A DNA stretch of 33,270 nt from the NCBI GenBank assembly GCA_013314855.1, contig JABUEW010000038.1:1-33270 (forward strand), given 5' to 3'. Shown piece by piece: positions 16,500 to 24,069 of this stretch. Made by a program: the position numbers and the translations under genes. The stretch comes from Bacillota bacterium (GTDB lineage Bacteria > Bacillota > Clostridia > Acetivibrionales > DUMC01). The notes under the pieces are model-generated. The model made no database searches. It was not told the DNA's origin and saw nothing but the letters and a program-made list of their open reading frames with translations. Position 1 is the first letter of the stretch. Each line of letters opens with the position of its first letter.

Positions 16500-18331
16500 T
16501 CCAAATTCCCTCCCTCTGATATTTCTTCAAGAACCGGTTCTTTTATTACAGGCACTCTCAATAAAACCCTTGTACCTTTATTTAAACTGCTTTCTATGCT
16601 AATTCCATAATTGTCCCCATATAAAAGTTTTATACGCTTTTGAACATTTCTCAACCCTGAATCACTTACAACATTCTGTGAATTTATATTGGCAAGAATT
16701 AACTGCAATTTTTCCTCGTTCATTCCCCTTCCGTTATCTTCAATGATAAAACAAACGTCATCCTTTTCACTATAACCTGTAATCTTTATTAAACCACCCG
16801 GGCTTCCCTCATCGATTCCATGTATTACAGCATTTTCAACAATTGTCTGTACTATTAAGTTTAATATAAAGTAATCTTCTATTTCCGGTCTAAGATTAAT
16901 TTCATAGGAAAAGCTTTCACCGAAACGTATCTTTTGTATATCCAAATAACAGCGGACGCCATAAATCATATCCCTGATTTTTATTAAATCTTTCCCCTCG
17001 TTAAATGTAATTCTATACATATTCGAAAGAGAAATAACTATTTTGGATATGCTGTCAATATTATTTACCTTCGCAATCCAGTTAACAATTTCTAACGTGT
17101 TATATAAAAAATGGGGGTTTATTTGTTTTTGTAATGCCTTGACTTCCATTTCCGTACGTATGAGTTTTTGTTCATACAGCTCCTCTATTAATTTCTTAAT
17201 TCTATCTACCATTTGGTTATAGCTTTTATATAAGTACCCGAATTCATCTTTTCTTTTTTCATTGATTTTGCTGTCAAAATCGCCCCTTTCCGCCATTTGC
17301 ATATATTTAGTTAACTTTGTGACAGGCTTGTCTACATATTCTATAACTAGCTTCAAAACAAAGTAAATGAAAAAAAACGCAATTAAACTTACCAAAAAAA
17401 ACACAAAAATCCTAAGCCTTTTTTGTTCCTCCAATAGTTCCTTTTCTGGTATTAGTACAAGAAGCCCACCGTTTATAACTTCATTTTTCTCGAATACAAC
17501 CTGGTATGTGTTTTTATTGTCAAGCTTTAACTTCAAAAACCGCTGATTTTCTATGTTCTCAGCATTTATACCGATTATTTCGTCAAAAGTTTTATCGAGC
17601 ATATTCCTGTCCTCTGCTACAAGTATTTTATTGTTGCTTACTATATATGCGGTTGTGCCAGGCGTAACTTTTATACTGCTCATTATTTTAAGTATATCAC
17701 TCTCTCTAAAATGGATACTTACATATGCCGGTGTTTCAATATTTTTGTTGATCTTATCAGCTCTTATAATGAAAGTTAATAAACTGTTTCTGGGGGTATT
17801 CGATATGTTATTAAACTCCTCATCGCTATACTTGTTGATCCACCCGTATTTTCCCTCCATATTAAATACAATTTTTGCCCATAATGTGTTTTTCATGTTT
17901 TGATAAGTATACATACCATATTTTGAAGTTATCAGGTATTGTATACAATCAATATAAACAAATATTGTATCAATTTCGCTGTTTATTTCTGCTTGGTACA
18001 TAATATTTTTATATAAATTATCGATAGTAGTATAAAAGCTGTAACTGTCTTTAGAATATACTGCTCTAGAAAGATCTACTAGACTTTGATTTACAGATAT
18101 TGAAAATCCTATATCTTTTGCCTTTTTAAACAAAAAATTTAAATAACGGTTAGTCTGCTCAACAGTCCGTAATAGCGAAGTGTTTGTTTTATTTTTAATT
18201 ATCCTTGCTGCCATAACGCTATTAAATAAAGAAAAAGTAATAATAAATAGAAAACATAAAAATATGGTAATTATCATTTTTACCTTTAAGCTATGAATAT
18301 TTATATTCTTAGGAATCTTATCACTCCACAT
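16496..18331 (-). CDS. sensor histidine kinase (YesM-like)
   Basis: A 611-residue membrane kinase. A first transmembrane helix (about 18-40), an extracellular sensor domain of about 260 residues and a second helix (about 306-330) precede a HAMP linker (about 331-385). The His_kinase domain has H407 in QINPHFLYNTLE, the YesM/LytS-type phosphoacceptor. The ATPase part has the N-box VQTIVENAVIHG (494-505), EDNGRGM (531-537) and GLRNV (559-563). GAGAGG precedes the ATG. It has its own promoter (18401-18429) just after the transport-operon terminator. It probably senses an extracellular saccharide or the loaded solute-binding protein and phosphorylates the regulator encoded next. Confidence 0.94.
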   Translation of the reverse strand: MWSDKIPKNINIHSLKVKMIITIFLCFLFIITFSLFNSVMAARIIKNKTNTSLLRTVEQTNRYLNFLFKKAKDIGFSISVNQSLVDLSRAVYSKDSYSFYTTIDNLYKNIMYQAEINSEIDTIFVYIDCIQYLITSKYGMYTYQNMKNTLWAKIVFNMEGKYGWINKYSDEEFNNISNTPRNSLLTFIIRADKINKNIETPAYVSIHFRESDILKIMSSIKVTPGTTAYIVSNNKILVAEDRNMLDKTFDEIIGINAENIENQRFLKLKLDNKNTYQVVFEKNEVINGGLLVLIPEKELLEEQKRLRIFVFFLVSLIAFFFIYFVLKLVIEYVDKPVTKLTKYMQMAERGDFDSKINEKRKDEFGYLYKSYNQMVDRIKKLIEELYEQKLIRTEMEVKALQKQINPHFLYNTLEIVNWIAKVNNIDSISKIVISLSNMYRITFNEGKDLIKIRDMIYGVRCYLDIQKIRFGESFSYEINLRPEIEDYFILNLIVQTIVENAVIHGIDEGSPGGLIKITGYSEKDDVCFIIEDNGRGMNEEKLQLILANINSQNVVSDSGLRNVQKRIKLLYGDNYGISIESSLNKGTRVLLRVPVIKEPVLEEISEGGNLE

Positions 18332-18400
18332 TTCGTGCCTCTCTTCAAGATAATCTTAAATTTAAAATTAACTTAGTATTTTATATATTTCATTAATTTT

Positions 18401-18429
18401 ATTATATATTATTGAATATAATATGTAAA
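18401..18429 (-). promoter_or_regulatory. promoter for the kinase-regulator operon
   Basis: On the minus strand TTTACA (18424-18429) and TATAAT (18401-18406) are 17 bases apart, close to a sigma-A consensus. It lies between the transport-operon terminator and the kinase start at 18331, implying independent transcription of the two-component system. Confidence 0.65.
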
Positions 18430-18439
18430 TAATATTAAA

Positions 18440-18494
18440 AAACATATATGACTTGCAGCAATTTTTTATACTTGACTGCAAGCCATATATGTTT
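18440..18494 (-). terminator. rho-independent terminator of the sugar-transport operon
   Basis: A long hairpin: arm 18440-18457 pairs with 18476-18494, 18 base pairs with one A/C mismatch and a loop of about 18 bases. Read on the minus strand the stem runs into a T-run (TTTTTT). It stands about 90 bases past the solute-binding protein stop codon. Confidence 0.8.
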
Positions 18495-18583
18495 AATTAC
18501 AATAGTTTATAATTTGCAATTTTTATTTATTTGTTAGTTTTTTCTATTTACTGGGCTTTATAGTTTTTATGATGCACACAATT

Positions 18584-20200
18584 TTAATATTGCTGGTCAG
18601 GTTTTTGACCAATTGCTGCATTAGCTTCTTCTAGTACCTTATCAGCACCTAAAGCTTTCATCTGTGATACATAATTCTTTACCGCGTCTTCAGGTTTTAC
18701 TTCACCTATAATTGCTTTTGTTATTGCTTCGTTAAATAATTTATTAATATCACCGGACAATTCAGTATATTTTTTAGAAATTAGTGCATCGTTTGGGCAA
18801 TCAAATATTAACTTCTTTTCATACCCAATTTTGTCAAGTTCAAGTCTTTTAGCTATGTTTTGTTCTGCACGAGCTTTTTCCTCAGGTGTACCGTCAGGTA
18901 TAATTTTATATTTACTGGAATCGTATTTTGGAATTTCGCTAACTATCCCCGGCTGTGCATAAAATTGGCCTGTCTTGGGATCTTTTAAAGTATAGACGGT
19001 GTTTCCTTCTATCCTGAAGGTCTTGTCAGGTATACCGAGCCTTCCCATAAAGTGGTATTCGGGGTTATTGCCAAAGAAAAGATTTACAAAAGCATTTACT
19101 ACTTCTTTTGGTTGTTTGGTACCTTTAACTAATACATAAGGAGCCCCTCCAACAACCCTTTGATTCAGATTCTCTGTGACTCTGCCTTTAAGCCCCGGTA
19201 TTTCTACTACCTTAGCATCTGGATAATTCTTTTGGATTGTCGGCTCTGAACCAATACCAAACATTACCCAGTAAAATGTACTTCCATATTTACCTGACCA
19301 GAATTTTTCTCTCATGTTGCTTCCCTTGTTGGTAAATAATTCTTTGTCCAAATAACCATTTTTATACATATTATTTAAATAAGTCAATGCTGCAACCATG
19401 TTGTCAGTGCTGAGCATACTGTCACGCCACCTGTTATAATTTGGATCCCAAGCAATACTATTTCCTCCGACATTATTTAACCTTGCTCCGAATGCCTGGA
19501 AAATATCCTGTAAATTCCATGTGCCTGAAGAAACAAGTCCTACTGTATCATTTTGTCCGTTTCCATCAGGATCTTTTTCTGTAAATGCCTTTGCTGCTTC
19601 ATACAAATCATCTACTGTTTCGGGAACTTTAAGGCCGAGTTTGTCTAACCAGTCTTTTCGAATGGCCCTGGTAAAATAGCTTCCGGAGTAACCCATTGGA
19701 ACTGCCCAAATTTTCCCGTCAAATTTAAAAAGATTCCTGAAACCTTCAGGCATAGAGTTCCATGTCGGGTTATCTTTGAGATACTCATCAAGAGGTTCAA
19801 TTGTTTCATCCTCTATCATTTTTAGAACGTCAGCCGGTGTAAATACATTAACCATTCCTTTTAATTCGCCTGCCGCAAGTGATAGATATACCTTTTCCAT
19901 GAATTCATTCCTCGGGGGTGAATTTACTTTTGTATTTACACCTGTTTTTTCGGTAAATACTTTTGGCCATTCTTCTTTCAGGTCAGGGTTGTCAGATGCA
20001 TCACCAAAATATAGACATCTTGTGATTTCCAGAAGATCAGGCTTACCTACTCCTTCTTCCTTGATAGTGCCAGTTTCTTTGGTTTGATCAGTTTTTTTAG
20101 TGTCAGTGCTTTTTTCTGCTGTTTTGCACCCTGCAAATACTGTCACTAACATAAATAAGCATATTGCAAGTGCAAAAAATTTTTTTACTGTTTTTGACAT
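18584..20200 (-). CDS. extracellular sugar-binding lipoprotein of an ABC transporter (CUT1)
   Basis: The substrate-binding subunit of a carbohydrate importer, about 538 residues, of the long LplA/YtcQ-like group. A basic, hydrophobic signal peptide ends in the lipobox VFAGC (Cys25 when counted from the ATG at 20200). A Lys/Thr-rich linker then leads to the bilobal binding domain. The in-frame GTG at 20209 overlaps the ribosome binding site AAGGAG, whereas the ATG at 20200 is eight bases from it and is the likely start. It follows the two permease genes on the same strand, with a hairpin in between, and is last before a strong terminator. The ligand is unknown; neighbouring lyase-type and GH2 genes suggest uronic-acid-containing oligosaccharides. 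Confidence 0.93.
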   Translation of the reverse strand: MSKTVKKFFALAICLFMLVTVFAGCKTAEKSTDTKKTDQTKETGTIKEEGVGKPDLLEITRCLYFGDASDNPDLKEEWPKVFTEKTGVNTKVNSPPRNEFMEKVYLSLAAGELKGMVNVFTPADVLKMIEDETIEPLDEYLKDNPTWNSMPEGFRNLFKFDGKIWAVPMGYSGSYFTRAIRKDWLDKLGLKVPETVDDLYEAAKAFTEKDPDGNGQNDTVGLVSSGTWNLQDIFQAFGARLNNVGGNSIAWDPNYNRWRDSMLSTDNMVAALTYLNNMYKNGYLDKELFTNKGSNMREKFWSGKYGSTFYWVMFGIGSEPTIQKNYPDAKVVEIPGLKGRVTENLNQRVVGGAPYVLVKGTKQPKEVVNAFVNLFFGNNPEYHFMGRLGIPDKTFRIEGNTVYTLKDPKTGQFYAQPGIVSEIPKYDSSKYKIIPDGTPEEKARAEQNIAKRLELDKIGYEKKLIFDCPNDALISKKYTELSGDINKLFNEAITKAIIGEVKPEDAVKNYVSQMKALGADKVLEEANAAIGQKPDQQY

Positions 20201-20226
20201 ATCATTCACTCCTTTTTTTTTATTTT

Positions 20227-20246
20227 TTTAGTGTTTTAACACTAAA
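20227..20246 (-). promoter_or_regulatory. short hairpin between permease and binding-protein genes
   Basis: TTTAGTGTT and AACACTAAA form a 9-base-pair perfect inverted repeat with a two-base centre. On the minus strand it is followed by an A-rich stretch and then the ribosome binding site of the binding-protein gene. Without a T-run on that strand it is not a terminator. It may be an RNA processing or stabilising element that raises binding-protein output, or an operator. Confidence 0.35.
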
Positions 20247-20277
20247 TATTTAATTTTATAATCCTTGAATTTTGGTA

Positions 20278-21168
20278 TTACCCTTTAATCGAACCAATCA
20301 TTATACCTTTAGCAAAGTGTTTTTGCAAATAAGGATATATTAAAATAATAGGCAACATTGATATTATTATCATTGCGGATGATATTCCCTCTGTATTTAA
20401 ACTCTTCCTGATTGTATCCTCACCCGTTTGAATTAGCATGCTTTCAATTTGCCTCTGCATCTCCTGCTGGACTATTATCATCTCTCTTAATTTTACCGGG
20501 AAAGTATACTTTTTAGGATCATTTATAAACAATATTGCACTGAAAAAAGTATTCCAGTAACCAACAGCAGTAAATAAAGATATTGCAGCTAATACGGGAG
20601 TAGAAAGTGGAAGAATAATTTTCCAAAATATTGTAAATTCTTGTGCTCCGTCTATCATCGCCGATTCGCTTAAACTAGGATGTATGCTGAAATAATAATT
20701 ACGTATAAGAAGCATATTCCAGCCACTAATACATGCAGGTATAATTAATACAGCTATTTTATTCATTAAACCTAAATATTTAATTAATAAATAATACGGT
20801 ATTAGACCTCCACCAAACATCATTGGTATTATTATCATATATATAAAAATTTTGTTACCAGGAAGATCTCTTTTTGACAATGTATAGGCACCCATCGATT
20901 CTAAAAATATTGACAGGGCAGTACCTACAACAGTAATAAAAGCAGAATTTAAAAATGGCCGGTATATTCCTCTATCGTTCAGAATAATTCTGTAATAAAA
21001 CAACGAAAACTGTTTTGGTATTAAACTCAATGACAACTCTCCCGAACTACCTACATCAAATGATTTTTTCAGAACATACAAAACAGGAACAAGCATTAAT
21101 ATACAAAATGCCACAAAAAATATATAAATCGCTATATTGAATATCCTTTCACTTACAGTTGGTTTCAT
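20278..21168 (-). CDS. carbohydrate ABC transporter permease (YtcP/LplC-like)
   Basis: One of two membrane subunits of the sugar importer, about 296 residues with six helices. The cytosolic EAA loop for ATPase contact is SAMIDGAQEFTIFWKIILP. The C-terminus KGIMIGSIKG is typical of the YtcP/LplC family. The frame reaches an ATG at 21189 without a ribosome binding site. The ATG at 21168 (MKPTVSERIF) has GAGGAGAGGA at good distance and matches the family start. It lies just downstream of the other permease. No ATPase gene is nearby, so a shared MsmX/MsmK-type ATPase encoded elsewhere probably powers it. Confidence 0.93.
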   Translation of the reverse strand: MKPTVSERIFNIAIYIFFVAFCILMLVPVLYVLKKSFDVGSSGELSLSLIPKQFSLFYYRIILNDRGIYRPFLNSAFITVVGTALSIFLESMGAYTLSKRDLPGNKIFIYMIIIPMMFGGGLIPYYLLIKYLGLMNKIAVLIIPACISGWNMLLIRNYYFSIHPSLSESAMIDGAQEFTIFWKIILPLSTPVLAAISLFTAVGYWNTFFSAILFINDPKKYTFPVKLREMIIVQQEMQRQIESMLIQTGEDTIRKSLNTEGISSAMIIISMLPIILIYPYLQKHFAKGIMIGSIKG

Positions 21169-21194
21169 AATAAATTGTCCTCTCCTCATTTTTA

Positions 21195-22130
21195 TTAAAG
21201 TATACTCCTGTTATCTTCTGTTAGCTTTTTACTTAAAAAATTTGAAAGAAGTACCAAAGCTAACGATATGGTTGCTTTAAATAGTCCCATCGCTGTTGCC
21301 AGGGGATACCTTGCTTGAACAACACCCATACTGTAAATATAAGTATCTAAAACTTCCGCTGTAGATTCAATCATAGGATTTTTAAGTACATATATTGGTT
21401 CAAACAAGTTCAATACTCCTGTAAAAGAAAGAACAAATATAACTAATACCGTGTATTTAATACCGGGTAATGTAATATGCCACGACTGTTGAAGTCTTGT
21501 CGCACCATCAATAGAAGCCGATTCATATAATTCGGGATCTATACCTGCTATAGCGGCCAAATATATGATGGAACTATATCCAATACCTTTCCATATCCTA
21601 ATAAACGTAAACAGCGCCGGAAACATTGAAGCTTTTGATAAGAAGTATACAGGCTCGCCCCCAAGTGCTTTAATAATATAATTCACATACCCCGTACTTG
21701 GAGAAAGTAACGTTATCCACATTCCTGATACTACAACCCAGGATATAAAGTTTGGAAGTGTGCTTATTGTCTGTATAAATTTTTTAAAATATTTGTGTCT
21801 TAATTCATTTAACAGTAAAGCAAGTATTATCGGAGCTGGAAAACCAAATATATAATTATAAATTACAAAAACCCAAGTGTTAAAAAATGATTGCCAAAAA
21901 AACTTTAAGTTAAATATAAACTTAAAGTTGTCAAAACCTACCCAACCCTTAAAACCTGAAACTTTAAAATCAGCAAATGCAATTGCGATTCCAGGCATAG
22001 GTACATATGCAAATATTATATACCATACTACAACAGGAAGTATCATAAGGTATAATGTTATATTTCTTTTTGAAAATATTCTTTTCTTTTTTTGTATTCC
22101 TGCGGTTTTGAGATTGTCAACTGCTTCCAT
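21195..22130 (-). CDS. carbohydrate ABC transporter permease (YteP/LplB-like)
   Basis: The partner permease, about 311 residues. A basic N-terminus (GIQKKKRIFSKRN) precedes six helices; PMPGIAIAFADFK is the family-typical loop after helix 1 and ESASIDGATRLQQSWHITLPGI the EAA motif. The open frame begins at a GTG (22145) that abuts AAAGG. The ATG at 22130 has AAAGGTG about 11 bases upstream and is preferred. It is the first gene of the transport unit (permease, permease, binding protein), preceded by a 215-base gap that holds a candidate promoter and a tandem repeat. Confidence 0.93.
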   Translation of the reverse strand: MEAVDNLKTAGIQKKKRIFSKRNITLYLMILPVVVWYIIFAYVPMPGIAIAFADFKVSGFKGWVGFDNFKFIFNLKFFWQSFFNTWVFVIYNYIFGFPAPIILALLLNELRHKYFKKFIQTISTLPNFISWVVVSGMWITLLSPSTGYVNYIIKALGGEPVYFLSKASMFPALFTFIRIWKGIGYSSIIYLAAIAGIDPELYESASIDGATRLQQSWHITLPGIKYTVLVIFVLSFTGVLNLFEPIYVLKNPMIESTAEVLDTYIYSMGVVQARYPLATAMGLFKATISLALVLLSNFLSKKLTEDNRSIL

Positions 22131-22242
22131 TAACCTTACCCACACCTTTCATAGTTCATAGGTAGTAAAAAACAAGAATCTAACCACTATTTTATTTGAA
22201 TTATGAAGAATCATAAACGGTTATAATAGTTAAAATCGCAAA

Positions 22243-22270
22243 TTTATAAAATGCATTATTATAATATCAA
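22243..22270 (-). promoter_or_regulatory. candidate promoter of the sugar-transport genes
   Basis: On the minus strand TTGATA (22265-22270) is followed after 16 bases by TATAAA (22243-22248), about 110 bases before the permease start. The region is extremely AT-rich, so chance matches are likely. Confidence 0.35.
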
Positions 22271-22290
22271 ATTAACAAGATAATTCAATA

Positions 22291-22332
22291 TGAATAATTT
22301 AATATATTATATGAATAATTTAATATATTATA
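22291..22332. repeat. two-copy 21-base tandem repeat
   Basis: The 21 bases at 22291-22311 are repeated exactly at 22312-22332. The unit is AT-only apart from one G and includes a TAATATATTA palindrome. It lies upstream of the permease promoter candidate and just after the 547-residue gene, where it could be a regulator-binding tandem or slippage debris. Confidence 0.85.
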
Positions 22333-22360
22333 GTTTTTTTAATACAATGATGTGAATTAA

Positions 22361-24004
22361 TTACTTGATACAAATTCTGCGGTCAAAATTTGTATAATCC
22401 GTAAAATAGATTGTATAATCACTCTTGCTTTGCGGTTCACTTCCTCGCATATCCGTAGTATACGTGTGCTTTCCGAAGCCAGGTCCTACCGTTATTATAT
22501 CTGCACCTTTTCTTACCTGCACATATCCCGATTTTACCACAATACTCTGTCCTGGCTCTCCCATTACGGCAAAACTTTCTCCTTGAACCATAGAATAGGA
22601 TGAAAAGCATAATTCCAGTTTTACAGGAACGCGGTCACACCCATCAGTAACAACATGTATATTAAGGCCATTTTCATCCTCTGCTATGTAAACATTAAAA
22701 ACCAAATCTAATATATTAACCAGCTGCCTTTTGTTATGGTCCATTTTACGCCAATCAGAAGTAGGCGGGGCTTCTTCAAAAGGCATTCTGTAATAACCCT
22801 GTGTTTTAAAACTCAACTTGTAACCATCCGATGTTTTCAATATCTCCTGTGCCTTGAATTGGGCTTTCGCAAAAAACGAGGCACACATTTTCATATAGCA
22901 TTTGAGGCTGCCCTTTTGAAAAAACAGAAAATTACTACTGTCTTTTAAAATAGTGTAGCTTGTACTTCCTTTTCTTACCCGTACAATTCCTGATTTTTCG
23001 TAATACTTGTGATAATTCTCCGGAATTGGGAGCTTTTCAATCTCAAATTCCTTCAGTTCTTCTTTAAGCATATACAAATATAATACGTTGGGAACACCCT
23101 TTGACCATTTGATACTGTTCTTAAAAATGTAATCTGCCATAGCAGCATATTTCCCGTCTTTAAATTTATATGCCATATAAAGGTAAAGATGGTAGTAAGG
23201 TGTAGGATAAAATACCTGGGCAGTACTTCCTTCACCCTTGTCCTGACGTGTAGAATTTTGAGTAAATATTGACCCGTCAGGTTCTATATAAGTAAACATC
23301 ATATCAAGATTACGCTTTACATGCTCCAGTAAATCCTCACGTTTCATCTCTTCAGAAAGGATAATCAGAGCGTTGTCATTTATAGCATTATAAATACCTG
23401 TGGACCTTTCTGTATACTCGCCATATTCATCACAGTCAATACCCTCATTCAAATATCTCTTTGCCATTTCCTCAAAAGGCTTCTCTCCCGTAATGTTATA
23501 AGCCATCATTAATGCAGCAGCTATAACCCATCTGTGGTTTGGGGTATGAAATCCTCCTCCAACCATTCCATAACCGCATTTTTTGATTATACCATAAAGT
23601 TCAGACCTTATTCTCTCACTTCTTTCATTAAAGTTGTATTTTTCTGCAAGCTTGTATGCATTAGCCAGGCTCTGTGTAATAAACCCCGCATCCGGTGAAG
23701 AATAAAAGTTCGTCGTAAGAAGGTCAAAAGTCCCGTCGGGCCTTTGTACCCTTTTAATGTAATCCAAAACTGTTATAATAGTATTGTATAATCTCTCCTC
23801 CCGGTAGAACCTTGAATCCTTGTTTAAGTAAAGGGGTATAAGGGTTAGCAAGGACCCTGTTGCGCTTCCAGGATGTACCATATTATCGATGTAGTTAATA
23901 AACCCTCCATAATCAAAAGAATTCTTATCGCTTACAAGGTTTGCAAGCAATGGTTCCAAATTTGCTTCAACCTCGTTTAGTATAACTTCGTAATGCCCTT
24001 TCAT
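22361..24004 (-). CDS. unassigned 547-residue protein of the polysaccharide locus, probable alpha/alpha-toroid fold
   Basis: I do not recognise the family with certainty. The first ~330 residues show repeating amphipathic helix pairs with Gly/Pro/Trp-containing loops (MVHPGSATGSLLTLIPLY, RRVQ-like DYIKRVQRPDGTFDLLTT, GGGFHTPNHRWVIAAALMMAY, TERSTGIYNAINDNALIIL), as in (alpha/alpha)6-toroid carbohydrate enzymes. The remainder appears beta-rich, so the layout resembles toroid plus beta-sandwich lyases such as the heparinase II/III group. No signal peptide is present. AAGGAG stands eight bases before the ATG, and the gene follows the heparinase-family gene by 65 bases on the same strand. A role as lyase, hydrolase or epimerase on uronic-acid glycans is plausible. 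Candidate active-site residues are in NHRW and in RQDKGEGSTAQ. Confidence 0.65.
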   Translation of the reverse strand: MKGHYEVILNEVEANLEPLLANLVSDKNSFDYGGFINYIDNMVHPGSATGSLLTLIPLYLNKDSRFYREERLYNTIITVLDYIKRVQRPDGTFDLLTTNFYSSPDAGFITQSLANAYKLAEKYNFNERSERIRSELYGIIKKCGYGMVGGGFHTPNHRWVIAAALMMAYNITGEKPFEEMAKRYLNEGIDCDEYGEYTERSTGIYNAINDNALIILSEEMKREDLLEHVKRNLDMMFTYIEPDGSIFTQNSTRQDKGEGSTAQVFYPTPYYHLYLYMAYKFKDGKYAAMADYIFKNSIKWSKGVPNVLYLYMLKEELKEFEIEKLPIPENYHKYYEKSGIVRVRKGSTSYTILKDSSNFLFFQKGSLKCYMKMCASFFAKAQFKAQEILKTSDGYKLSFKTQGYYRMPFEEAPPTSDWRKMDHNKRQLVNILDLVFNVYIAEDENGLNIHVVTDGCDRVPVKLELCFSSYSMVQGESFAVMGEPGQSIVVKSGYVQVRKGADIITVGPGFGKHTYTTDMRGSEPQSKSDYTIYFTDYTNFDRRICIK

Positions 24005-24069
24005 CTAAACATCTCCTTTTTATTGAATTTATCCATTTATATTTTTTATATGTGCAGATCAATTTAGGT

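Noticed and set aside
22291-22332. CRISPR-like repeat
   Set aside because: There are only two adjacent copies without spacers, AT-only composition and no cas genes.
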